This document shows positions 23,127 through 33,072 of a stretch of DNA of 64,000 nt, piece by piece. This stretch comes from Euborellia annulipes (Eukaryota; Arthropoda; Insecta; Dermaptera; Anisolabididae): assembly GCA_023213315.1 (NCBI GenBank), contig JAKCPI010015600.1, positions 24,608-88,607 of the forward strand. The letters run 5' to 3'. Position 1 is the stretch's first letter, and every line of letters starts with the position of its first letter. The notes beneath the pieces were generated by a model. It was not told the origin of the DNA. It saw nothing but the letters and a program-made list of their open reading frames with translations, and made no database searches. Both the position numbers and the translations under genes were made by a program.

Positions 23127-23818
23127 TTTTTACTTTCTCTTACCTATGTATATGTAATATATAGAGAGAGAGAAAGTATTGGATTCATGTCAAAAATTCG
23201 ATGTCGAGATTTTGATGGATCTTCACGTTTTGAGGTCCCCTGAATCCAAAAAGGTGTTTTTCGCGACATGGTCTGTCTGTGTGTGTGTCGGTGTGTGTGT
23301 CTGTGTTCACTTTTAAGCATGAAGGAATTGAGCTATAGCTCAATTCCTTCATGAGGCTGAAATTTTATATATAAGTTAAACACCCCCCGGGACCGGAAAA
23401 ATAAGCTTTTAATCAAAATCGGCCAAAGAGTACTAGTACTTTACTGATGCACTTTTTCAGTTTTTTTTTTCGATTTTCTCAAAATTCGCTCCAAAAATTT
23501 TGATTAAAATTCAAAAATCAATTATTTTTTAGATGCTCTTTCAAATTTATATTCTCGTTTTGCCCTCAAAATTGTTTGAAGCACACTTTACTCTTGTGCT
23601 TCATAGGAAAGATAGGAGAAATAGTTGTCATGGTTACAAAATATAAATATTTTCCCATACTTATAAATTTTACATCTGACAAAATTCAAATATTCCCTAC
23701 TGCCGGGAACTAAATACATGTCGACACAAAAAATCTGGTGTGACAAGCACAGTACACAACTTTCGATTACCGAAAGTAAGAGAAAGTTGTGTGCTGTGCG
23801 CCAGTCACACCAGATTTT
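23127..23818 (-). repeat. A-family full-length copy with a local perfect palindrome
   Basis: The copy is complete, from TTTTACTTTCTCTTACC at 23127 to GTCACACCAGATTTT. The X-box has decayed to AGTTGTCATGGTTAC. The segment CATGAAGGAATTGAGCTA is followed immediately by its reverse complement (about 23318-23353), an inverted duplication absent from other copies. Confidence 0.8.
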
Positions 23819-23949
23819 ATTTATAAAACTACACGTAGCAATCATTTGGGAAATTGATCTTGGTGGCCAATATTCGCGCCTCCCCTTAGACTAGTCCGCG
23901 CCTCCCTAGGGAGGCGCGCAACACAGTTTGGAAAACGCTGCAGTAAATG

Positions 23950-25138
23950 GTGTGGAATTCGCATTATGTTATTTTTTTTTTAAGAAAATTTATGAGAAAT
24001 AAAAATAAATAAATTTGAATTTGTATTATTTCCCCTCATTTTTCTTTGCATTTTATAGAAAAACCTTACGTGATAGGTGATAGAAAAATTTTCTTTTTAT
24101 TGGGTCAATACCTCACCTTAAATAGACAAACAATCTCTGTGGGAATAACAAAAAAAAAAAAAAAAAATATTTTATCGTTAAAAATTATTTCCGTAAATAA
24201 CAATAATTGATATTTTGAAATTCTTTCGTAAGAAATGATATTTATAGTGTGTTTACTATTAAAAGCAAATAAACAAGATGTCATATTAGATTATAGAATA
24301 ATATTAAAATACCTAGAGAATGTGCTTCGGAGGGTATTTTTAATTAAATAAGAAACGACAGAAACAGAGTCGAACTTTGCATTTAACAAACGATTAGATC
24401 ACTCGTAAATAGAAAAGGGAAATAGAGAAATATGATTGTCACTCATAATAGTAAATATTTCAAATTTTACCAAAATCAATTTACATAGAAGAAATACAAA
24501 CAAAGTAATATTTGAAAACTACACTCAATTGTTACACGGTAGAAAAAAATATTTAGGGTCTGTGGGAGAAGAGGTAAATTTGGTCTTAAAATTCACCCAA
24601 ATTAAATAATATAAAATTATTAAATGATTACTTGGGGTAGGCCTACATAAAAAAAAAACGACAGCATTGGAATTTCGGAGAAAAAAAGAAATCTTTCAAA
24701 ATTCAAACAAAGAAAAAATTCATTCGTTATAGACTAAAAATTTTTTTTAGTTTTTGATGTCCTCTTAAATTACTATACTAATGTATTTTTTTTTTTTTTT
24801 TATCTTGGTTATTTCAAATTCGAATAAAAACAAAAGTGAGTGTATACCAGTTAGATAAGTAAACAATTTTAATTATAAAGTATTTTAACTGAAAAGACCT
24901 TGGTCTTGAGTATTTAAAATTTTTACTTGATTAGATATCTCTGCTTTCAGAAAATTGTATTGAGACATATTTGACCACTTTCATTTTCTTTTCTCTTTCT
25001 TTCTTCAAATTTAATGACCACCAGGATTTTTCCATACGTTGACGGATCAAGATTTCTATGGTAAAATTTATTAAAATATCTAACAGTTAATTGAAATCAT
25101 AACTCAAATATTAATTAAATTTAATATAATATGGAGAG
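23950..25138. other. no recognised feature
   Basis: AT-rich, homopolymer-rich, without supported genes or repeats. Confidence 0.5.
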
Positions 25139-25800
25139 AAGTTGCGGTTGATGTTACGAGGAAGTACTGTAGCAGCAAATAAAAAACAGTCTTTGGATGC
25201 CGAAAGGAGACGTTTCGGACAAAATTTATTCGTTCATCTTCAGTCCTTGTAGGGTTATATATACAGTAGAGTTCCGGTAATCCGAACTAATTGGGACCGA
25301 GGGTCGTTCGGATTATCAGGAAGTTTGGATTAACCGGAATTGTAAGCTTGAATTAGTTAATTTTGATAATAAAGTCGTATTTATAACGTTGTAAACCGTG
25401 AAACTTGTCAGTGATATTAAACTCTAAATAGGCCTAAATATTTCATAATATTTTTTTACGTTTAATTAAGAGAAAAAGAAACTCATTAATTTGCGTGATG
25501 TGTGAACGCTTATACTATTTCTCTATTTTTTATAATTCGTATTTTTTAATAAAATAAAGTTCCTTTAATGTCTAATTTTCATTTATATTCCTCTTAAAAA
25601 AAAAAAATCGTACGCAAAAAGAGTTCGGTTTAACCGGAAGTTCGGATTAGCGAGGTTCGGATTACCGGGACTCTACTGTATTACAAGGACTGAAGATGGA
25701 CGAATAAATTTTGTCCGAAACAGCTCATTTAGGCATTTGGCATCCAAAGACTTTTTTTCTTTACTGCTCTCGTACTTGCTCTTTTCCAACACGTAAATTT
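25139..25800. mobile_element. fold-back element with hammerhead-like motif, split by a pogo MITE
   Basis: The left arm 25139-25262 is repeated in reverse at about 25680-25800. Shared stretches include CAAAATTTATTCGT and CTTTGGATGCC. The reverse-strand motif at 25209-25243 and the plus motif at 25690-25721 read CTGAAGA, T, GGAC (GAAC at the left), loop, GTCC, GAAAC. A homologous element is at 45264-45630. A 415-bp MITE sits in its centre. Confidence 0.75.
25264..25678. mobile_element. pogo/Tigger-type MITE, TA target
   Basis: Termini CAGTAGAGTTCCGGTAATCC and GGATTACCGGGACTCTACTG are inverted repeats, flanked by TA at 25262-25263 and 25679-25680. Inner repeats of TTCGGATTA with AACCGGAA extend the inverted termini. 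No transposase is present. Confidence 0.9.
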
Positions 25801-25963
25801 AATATTATGATTGGAAGAACAAAAAAAAAAAAAAGAAATTGAAAAAAAGTGCGCGGTTAGGTCAAAAAAATTGTACTTTTTGCGTTTAGGAAATGAGACA
25901 CCGGATATCAATACGATGGAACTCACTGTATAATACCTACATTATATAGGTCTTGATAGGCTT

Positions 25964-26232
25964 TTTTTTAACACTCTCACTTTTTTTTCCCATTCACACA
26001 CACATACACACAGTCTTTTCGGGAACTCAGGCCTTTCGAGACAAAACGATACTATTTCTAAAAGAAGATGGAATTCTTAAATGAAAAATTTAATTTCCAT
26101 GAAATTTTTTTATATAAAAAATCCAATGGGATCCAAATGGCTTAAATTAAATAATTGGACTGCTTGGGATCCGAACCCGCGACCTTTGGTATAGAAGGCC
26201 AGCACGCTAACCCCTACACCAAGCCCAAGGGC
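25964..26232 (-). repeat. SINE-I with 12-bp target duplication and a rearranged middle
   Basis: CTTGATAGGCTT is at 25952-25963 and 26233-26244. The tail (CACACAGTCTTTTCGGGAAC) and the tRNA-like head (GGATCCGAACCCGCGACC) are normal. About 100 bp between them is replaced by an inverted copy of sequence found in the neighbouring MITE (AGAAGATGGAATTCTTAA). Confidence 0.75.
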
Positions 26233-26248
26233 CTTGATAGGCTTGATA

Positions 26249-26441
26249 CAGTTCAAAAATTAAGTACCACTCGTGCGTTTTTTACATGTGATTATTTCAA
26301 TTTTTTGTTTTGTTTTTTTTATATAAAAAAATTTCATGGAAATTGAATTTTTGATTTAAGAATTCCATCTTCTTTTAGAAAAATAATGAAATAATCACAC
26401 GAAGAAAACACATGGGTGGTAGTTAATCTTGACACTCACTG
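26249..26441. mobile_element. Tc1/mariner-type MITE, decayed
   Basis: It is flanked by TA at 26247-26248 and 26442-26443. The right end GACACTCACTG and inner GTGATTATTTC/GAAATAATCAC arms relate it to the MITE at 11657. The left terminus has decayed. Confidence 0.65.
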
Positions 26442-26443
26442 TA

Positions 26444-27247
26444 CAGTGGGGCAATTAGGATGTGCTCCTGGGGCGGCTTATTTATTATTAAAAAAATGCA
26501 AACAATTTTTTAAATGAAAAGACTATAAAGTCACGCTTTAGCTTTGAAGGTGGAAGAAAGGTTTTAATTACCTTCCTTCCTCCTAGTAAAACAAGCATAT
26601 GTAAGTATGAAGAAGATAAAAATAAACCAGAAAAAAATATTTATTTTTTCCTACGGCTTCTTGAATGCAAAGTTCGTACATTACTTAAAATTTATTTAAA
26701 TTATTAAAATTTGTTTAAAAAATTTTCTGATGAAGACTCGAAACACTCAACAAAACATTTATTATTTGTGAAATAAGATATTGTTTGTTCATTTTAGGAA
26801 ACATTGATTTGGATAAAAATATTTTTTCTAACCTTGACCTTGACCTATCTTGTTCGGTCAACAAGCCAACCCATATTAAAAAATTATTTAAGACGGATGG
26901 AATAGAAATGTAAAATTGGTATGGTCAAGTCTTGATAATAAATAAATATACAAGCGAGAGGGAGGAAAAGCGAGTTCGAGGCCGCCATCAATCGAGACTA
27001 ACTAGCTTTGATTCCTCCAATTAGACGCTCAGTGCAAGCAAGCAATCGCTATTCGCCTCCGGAGGTGGAAACACTATCCGAATTGTTCTTACCAATATAA
27101 GCCTATAACTCTAAAACAATTCCATTTTTCTTTAATTTTTATTCAGTTATAATAATTTATAACTTGCAATTCGAAGTTAGTCCCACATTTAGTTACTGTT
27201 TTAAGAAAAATGAGAACTTTAGGATTCAGGAAAATGGTTGAACCAGT
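26444..27247. other. no gene recognised
   Basis: A GC-richer patch lies at about 26950-27090. The reverse strand near 26830-26850 reads AGGTCAAGGTCAAGG, a nuclear-receptor-type half-site repeat of unknown relevance. Confidence 0.4.
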
Positions 27248-27255
27248 TTCATGAG

Positions 27256-27829
27256 TAGAGACCGGATTTTAAGCAAAATGCTTATTGCTCAATTTTATAA
27301 GCAACCATTAGATATTTAATTTCTATACGAATTAGGAAAAATTAAGTGCATTGAGATTGCATTTTTTATGCTTTTTTTGCTTTTTTTGAGTTTTCATGCT
27401 TTTTTCCCTTTCGCGCTTATTTGAACTTATTTTACGAATATTTATAAATTTTTTTTTTTTTTTATTAAAAAAACACGTTTTCCAATTCACACACGCATAC
27501 ACCAGGGACATGTATAAGAGGGGGCCGCCCCCCCCCAAAAAAAAAAAAAAATTCAAAAGCCCAGCAGTGCAAAAAATTATAGCCCTGTAAAAAAAATTTT
27601 TTCCGCAGGGTGAAAAAATTTGGTTCCGCAAAAACAAAATTTTTCGGGCGGGGCGGAAAATTAGTTTCTTTAAAAAAAAAATTTGTATACGCCATTGGTA
27701 TGAGTAAAAATTGCTTATGAGATGCTTTTTTTCAACTTTTATGCTTATTTAACAACTTTTTATTCAAGTTTTTTATGCTTTTTTAAGCACTTTTTTTCCA
27801 TTTTTTTATGCTTTTTTGTCCGGTCTCTA
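27256..27829 (-). mobile_element. hAT-type element, 574 bp, copy 2
   Basis: The termini are TAGAGACCGG and CCGGTCTCTA, with TTCATGAG duplicated exactly at 27248-27255 and 27830-27837. It carries the same nested MITE (27503-27697), SINE-I tail and AGCATAAAA-type repeats as the 18-kb copy, in the opposite orientation. Confidence 0.9.
27503..27697 (-). mobile_element. nested hAT-like MITE, second copy
   Basis: CAGGGACATGTATA and GTATACGCCATTG termini correspond to the nested MITE at 18125-18309 and occupy the same internal position. Confidence 0.7.
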
Positions 27830-27884
27830 TTCATGAGTAATAACAAAAAAAACCTCTTCTATGCTATGGAGGATGTCCTAGTTT

Positions 27885-28165
27885 GAAGGGGGGCTCCCTC
27901 AGCACCGGCGTGTAGCCTAGGCCTACTCCTTTCGAAGAATGGATCACTGAGAGGGAATCTTCTTTACGTCCCTTCCACAGGACGCGATGTCACAGGAGGC
28001 TGTTGCGGCGAGATCCAATATTCCAATCCAGTGCCTGTTTGAGGATTTGTTTACATTAAATAAATATTTTTATTTAATGAAAAATCCCTCACGCCCAGGA
28101 TTTGAACACGGATCTCCTTTGTAGAAGCCGACATCCTAGCCTACTACACCAGTGACCCTCCCAAA
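27885..28165 (-). repeat. SINE-III (tRNA-derived)
   Basis: The reverse-strand head has TCACTGGTGTAGTAGGCTAG (A box) and GTGTTCAAATCCTGG (B box) near 28085-28155. The body is GC-rich. It differs from SINE-I and SINE-II, and no second copy was noticed. Confidence 0.55.
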
Positions 28166-28411
28166 ATAAATATTAAAAATCGGAATAATAAATTTAAGCT
28201 AATCAATTTTTTAACAAAAATTTAAAAATTTCCAAAAAAATAAATAGACAAGACTTGTGTTTCTAATTTAACTACTTTATTAAGCCTTATATCAATAGGG
28301 TTTTTGCTAAATAACTCCTTTTGGACTCTTATTTAATCATATGATTAGCTTAACTAGATGTGAAAATGCTCGAAAGTCATAGGCACCTAATTTACTAGAG
28401 GAATAGCTAGT

Positions 28412-28613
28412 ATTTTCTCATTCACACTCACACACACATTCACACAGGCTTTTCGGCAACCATATAAGACTTTTCGCGATAACCGTTATTTGAATATATA
28501 CCTATTTGGTATCCAAATGGCTTAAATAAAATCATCGGACTATTTGGGGCCCGAACCCGCGACCCTTGGTATACAAGGCAGGTGCGCTGCTAACTACACC
28601 AAGTCCGAGGGCA
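28412..28613 (-). repeat. SINE-I with 10-bp target duplication
   Basis: AATAGCTAGT is at 28402-28411 and 28614-28623. The copy has a shortened body but an intact head (GGGCCCGAACCCGCGACC on this strand). Confidence 0.85.
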
Positions 28614-28623
28614 AATAGCTAGT

Positions 28624-29531
28624 TAATTAGAAGTGAAGCAACCTGCCCTATGAAGAGTAAAAGTAAAATAAAGGTTATTTAATTTTTTTTTTTCATTCAA
28701 TAGGTAAATTATAATCCCCTTTTCATTTCGTTTAATATAAAGAATCAGAAAAAAAACGTAATTTTTATAGCACATATTTCGATGTAAAAAATACTAAGGG
28801 TGTTTTCTTCTAGTTCATTTCCTAATATTTATAAAATTATCTTAATCAAGATAAGGATTAAATCGCTTTTAAGGATATAAATAATAATTGGCTTAGAAAA
28901 AGAGAAGGAAAAAAAAAAACAATTTATTCTAAGACGTTCTCCGGAAATTGCGGACTGAGGAGGGCTCCCCTAAAAAAAAAAGGAAGAAGAGGGTCCGAGA
29001 AAAGGTCAGCCCCAAGGGTGGGTTAAATTTTAAGGAAATGATGCGGGTATCTTTTTCACTGATGACTTAGAAAAAAAAAAAAAACTTTTGGGGTTTCTAA
29101 ATTGATGACAAACATTCTTTGAATACAAATATAATAATTAATCATCTGTTTAAGGAATCGGTTAATGTATAATGTGTGTATAAATCTTGAGAGATTTATA
29201 GACTGGGTTAATTAAAATTCTTATCATAAAATGAAAAAATGTCACTTAAAAAAGCTAATCAAATATTAAGAATAGTATTTTTTGTTTGAATGTACAGTAA
29301 TACCTCGTTCAATAATGTTTTAATTGAAAAACAAAATTTTTTCTTTAATATTAGTCCTAAATTAAAAGAATTTAAAATAGGAAATAAAATTTAATTTGGA
29401 ACCATTAATGTTATGGTACTTTAATTTCTTCCTCGATTAGTCCGTTTTCAAATTGATGTAATCGATTAACATGACGATTTAAGTTATTCGTGTATTTATT
29501 TTATTTTAGTGGATATTAAAAATACATAAAC
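28624..29531. other. no recognised feature
   Basis: AT-rich, nothing supported. Confidence 0.5.
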
Positions 29532-29542
29532 AAAAATCCGGG

Positions 29543-29813
29543 GCCCACGGGGCTTGGAGTAGTTGGTAACGTGCCTACCTTCTATACCGAACGTCGCGGG
29601 TTCGGACCCCAGGCAGTCCGATGATTTTATTTAAGGCATTTGGATACCAAATGACTTAAATAAAAATGCCTGGACCCCCAATAGATATATTAAACATACT
29701 GAGTATCGTTAAAAGTCTTAAATGGCCAGAGTTGCCGAGAAGACTGTGAATGTGTGTGTGAATGAGAAAAAAGAGTGAATGTTTTTTTTTTTTATTAAAA
29801 AAAAAAATCAAAA
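29543..29813 (+). repeat. SINE-I with 11-bp target duplication
   Basis: AAAAATCCGGG is at 29532-29542 and 29814-29824. The full structure is present: A box in GGAGTAGTTGGTAACGTGCC, B box GGTTCGGACCC, body hairpin, GTGTGTGTGAATGAG tail and poly(A). Confidence 0.88.
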
Positions 29814-29868
29814 AAAATCCGGGACTATTGTTTCATAATTAGGCTATATTAAATAAACAATTTTTCAG

Positions 29869-29942
29869 TTTCACTTGAATCGGAAGATCAAGCACGCAGT
29901 TGAAAACGACTGCAGAATAAGAAGTCGAAACGTTGTACACTA
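29869..29942 (+). repeat. decayed hammerhead-like fragment
   Basis: GACTGCAGAATAAGAAGTCG followed by AAACGTTG is a distant relative of the CTGANGA...GAAACGTC motif, at the end of an element of unknown extent. Confidence 0.25.
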
Positions 29943-30103
29943 TTTATATTTTTAATTAATAATTAATAATTAATAACAAATTTGCCCGGTAATTAAAAAC
30001 TCCCATTATAAAAACAATTTTTCGTTAAATCAACTTTTCAAAATTCTTCATATAATTTGAATTCACTCACAAATTGCATATTTTGGAAAAATAAATAAAC
30101 CAA

Positions 30104-30240
30104 GGGTCGCGGGTTCGCATCCCGCCAAATGCAACAATTTATTTCAATTTGATTGGCTATCAATCCAATTGAAATAAATAGAGACGCCCTGGGTTTAAAT
30201 GGCCTTCGAAGCCGAAAAAGCCTTCAATGAAATTTAAAAA
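30104..30240 (+). repeat. SINE-II, 5'-truncated
   Basis: It starts within the head (ACCAAGGGTCGCGGGTTCGC) and includes the body (TTTGATTGGCTATCAATCC) and tail (GCCGAAAAAGCCTTCAATGA). Confidence 0.7.
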
Positions 30241-30292
30241 ATACTCTTCTTGGATTTATTTAAAGGAGGTATATAGCTGAATGTTGATATTC

Positions 30293-30566
30293 AAATAGGT
30301 AGAAAGAATGAGCAAAGCAGCTAGTTTATATTTCAATCTATTGTCACATACCATGGACAGAGAGTGAAAATAAAAATAAAAATTTTGGGCATGAACATGA
30401 TTGAGTCATTTACAATTGTGTATGCCCAATTAAAGTTGGCGAGGATGTATATTTTCAGACATTAACCTGGCCTGAAGATGGTCCCATATGACCGAAACGT
30501 CGGCCCTGGTTTGAAAATAAATTGAAATATAAACTAGCTGCTTTGCTCAGTCTTTCTAGCTATTTG
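30293..30566 (+). mobile_element. inverted-repeat element with hammerhead-like motif
   Basis: Termini of about 50 bp (AGGTAGAAAGAATGAGCAAA on the left, its reverse at the right) flank a short body. The motif at 30472-30501 reads CTGAAGA, T, GGTC, CCATAT, GACC, GAAACGTC, with GGC before it and GGCC after it, which could form stem I. This is the cleanest copy of the motif in the window. Confidence 0.75.
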
Positions 30567-30569
30567 AAG

Positions 30570-31140
30570 ATTTAAAAAAATAAATAAAAATATGTTTATT
30601 TACGAAGGAGAAGGGAGGGGTCCGACACATCCACCATTATCTTGAAAAAATAGAATTCCCAAGATAGTCGTGATTAGGTAAATATAGTAATTTTTAAAAA
30701 CCTTAAGCCACTAGGTCCTCGACAATAAATATATTTATTTTCATTTTAATTGCTCGTTTTCCTAAGATCAATGAATTTGTTTTAGTTGGATCACTAATGA
30801 TAAGGATTATGCTAATTAAATTTCAACCAAGAAACAAAATCAAGTTGCTAAAATTGATTACAACAACATGGAGTATGTTAATTAAAGAAATACTTTGAGA
30901 GAAGGAAAGTGTTATAATAATATGATAGATGAATACGAATTATTAGCTTTAAAACAGGATTTAACTACTCGCTAGTGATTGTATATATTGTCTAATTAAC
31001 TCTAAATATTTTAATTACATCAAATTTCGGCCTGTAATCCGAAATACAACTTTAGTGATTGTATTTTACAGATTTTATTAATATTAAATTCACTCTTCAG
31101 GTTAAAAGTGTATGTATTATTAATCTTTTATTTAATAAAT
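30570..31140. other. no recognised feature
   Basis: AT-rich, nothing supported. Confidence 0.5.
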
Positions 31141-31353
31141 TCATGCTAAGTAAAAATAATTTAAATAAATTTGAAGCAGTCGGTTATGTACCGGCAACAT
31201 AGATGATACATGCTTGAAAATAACTTCCATAAATTCAGCCAGAATAAAATTTTTTAAATCACCCATAAATAATTTCAAAGAGAAAAATATTATTATTGTC
31301 AGATTTGTTAGTAAATACGAATTATTAGTAATAAAATTAATAAGATCACATAC

Positions 31354-31690
31354 CATATCCTCCATCCAATTATCCATAGTAGGCGTATATAAGTAAAAAA
31401 ATTTAAAAAATAAATAATTTCACTTATAAAAAAAAAAAAATTCCAAGTCACGGACGTTTTTTGGAATTCATATCTTATCAAGTTCACTTATCACAACACG
31501 ACAATAATATCAACACTAATAACAACAATGAATAAACATCAACAATAAGAAGCAACAATCAACTGAGTACCGGCCGGTGGCGACTCGCGGCGCTCACTGC
31601 GCTCTACGCGTCGCCATCGGCGAAGGAGAGGTTGAAAGCTAAGAGTGGGGGAGAAAACGAAGGGGAAAGCGAGTTGCGCATGCGCATTCG
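31354..31690 (-). promoter_or_regulatory. possible promoter and first exon, reverse strand
   Basis: A GC-rich patch at about 31565-31690 contains GCGCATGCGC (near 31677), the palindromic NRF-1-type site, and several CpGs. Downstream on the reverse strand an ATG at 31377 opens MDNWMEDM followed by GTATGTGA, a good splice donor sequence. The frame actually continues further as a 78-codon ORF. No second exon was identified, so this remains a hypothesis. Confidence 0.22.
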
Positions 31691-31943
31691 CCTATCACGC
31701 TGATAATTAACATGTGCACACTGTTAGATTTTATTAATTAAAAAAAATGTTAAGTTACATATTGTATTTATTTTAGCAATGCAAAATAAACATTTGGGGC
31801 AATACATAACCAGCCGGTGGTGTTAGATAATAAAATATACATTACTATTCATCCATTTTATTTATTTTTTTTTGTGCAAAAGAGTTTATTAAAATTTCTT
31901 TAATAAAAGTTATAAATAATATTTTAATAAAATAACCAAGAAA

Positions 31944-32123
31944 AAATCAGGTGTGACTGGCCGTACAGCACACAACTTTCTCTTACCTTCGGCAATCGAA
32001 AGTTGTGCACTGTGCTTGTCACACCAGATTTTTTATGTCTAAGAGCATCTAAAAAATCTCGACATCGAATTTTTGACATGATCGCAATACTTTATTTCAT
32101 ATATAGGGTAAGAGAAAGTAAAA
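31944..32123 (+). repeat. A-family minimal derivative, 180 bp
   Basis: The complete palindrome (31944-32030) is followed almost directly by CTCGACATCGAATTTTTGAC and the terminal GGTAAGAGAAAGTAAAA. Both ends are intact and about 500 bp of interior is missing. Confidence 0.85.
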
Positions 32124-32207
32124 AATAGTTGATTTATGAATTTTAATTAATCTTAGGTATAAAAGAGTTTTGTGAAGTTAGCAACTTGATAAAGGCATGA
32201 TATATAA

Positions 32208-32350
32208 AAATCTGGTGTGACTGTCGCACTGTACGCAACTTTCTCTTACCCTCGGTAATCGAAAGTTGTGTTCGAAGCTTGTCACACCAGATTTTTTTGT
32301 GTGGAGATATATTTAGTTTCCGCCGATAAATTAAAATTCAAGATATCAAA
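32208..32350 (+). repeat. A-family 5' palindrome with short tail
   Basis: The palindrome 32208-32297 is followed by GTGTGGAGATATATTTAG and a short piece of A body, then unrelated sequence. Confidence 0.7.
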
Positions 32351-32845
32351 GACGAAATATAAATTTTGATCTTATGGGTACACTTAAACTTGCGTGCTTG
32401 GTAATGAATTTTAAGGAATGTCTCTTATTTATAATGACGGACGGCATTATTTAGTAATAAGAAAATTTTTTATTTACTCCGGACATTCCAAATAAGCGCT
32501 CTAGGGTAACTTTGGATGATTTCCTATAAAAACAAAATATTCTAAACATGAAACCATAAAATATCTCAAGGATGTTTTGAAAGGAAAAAAATGATTCAAT
32601 ATCATTTAAAATCAAATTAATAGTGTAAGAGAATTTTAAATTTATTACAACTCACTTTTTAACTCTCAGATGAAGTTGATGACGACTCGTCGAAAACATC
32701 TGAAAAAAGTAAAAATGGAAATTAGATTGTATTATTCAAAAACTAAATAAATTTACTAGGTCTTGATTTTCAGAAAAGGAAGGATAGATCAGGGCCGTTA
32801 TCAGAGGGGAAGATATGGGGTTTAAGCTTCTCTCCCGAAATTCAA
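32351..32845. other. no gene; one small hairpin motif
   Basis: At 32667-32702 CAGATGAAGTTGATGACGAC runs into TCGTCGAAAACATCTG, a nested hairpin related to the hammerhead-like family. A hAT-like end (CAGGGCCGTTATCAGAGG) lies near 32791. Confidence 0.35.
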
Positions 32846-33069
32846 AAAATATAGTGTGACTGGAGCAGAGCACACAACTTTCTCTTACCCTTCGGTAAGA
32901 GAAAGTTGTGCACCGTGCTGGTCACACCAGATTTTTTGTGTCGAGATATATTTAGTTTCCCATAGCACCTTAGTTTAAACTTGCATTTTAAATGTTCACT
33001 TCTTGAAATAAATAAACTATGGTTATTTTTCAAAATTTTAATCTCATATTTTATACACAATAGAGAATC
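32846..33069 (+). repeat. A palindrome plus P2 tail, interrupted
   Basis: The palindrome (to 32937) has a perfect inner hairpin, TTTCTCTTACC with GGTAAGAGAAA. The P2 tail follows, is broken by the inverted repeat at 33073-34147, and resumes at about 34151 (AAATAAACACAACAATACAG, GTAAGAATTGG). Confidence 0.7.
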
Positions 33070-33072
33070 TTA

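Larger units (their letters stand above)
21059..23940. mobile_element. hAT-bounded composite, 2.88 kb, 8-bp target duplication
   Basis: The left end CAGTGGTTTCCAAACTT is a classic hAT terminus. The right end CAGTTTGGAAAACGCTG is its inverted partner. CAGTAAAT flanks exactly at 21051-21058 and 23941-23948. The left 287 bp (21059-21345) is itself a complete MITE with its own right end. A truncated second MITE copy fills about 23820-23940. Between lie a hammerhead-like fold-back, the ~1.4-kb B block and a full A copy. No transposase is present. The structure may be one mobile composite or a tandem duplication around a MITE. Confidence 0.75.

Noticed and set aside
27332..27695. Frames of 64-101 codons in the 27-kb hAT element
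   Set aside because: They are Phe- and Lys-rich translations of homopolymer runs. The element is non-coding and its other copy does not preserve them.
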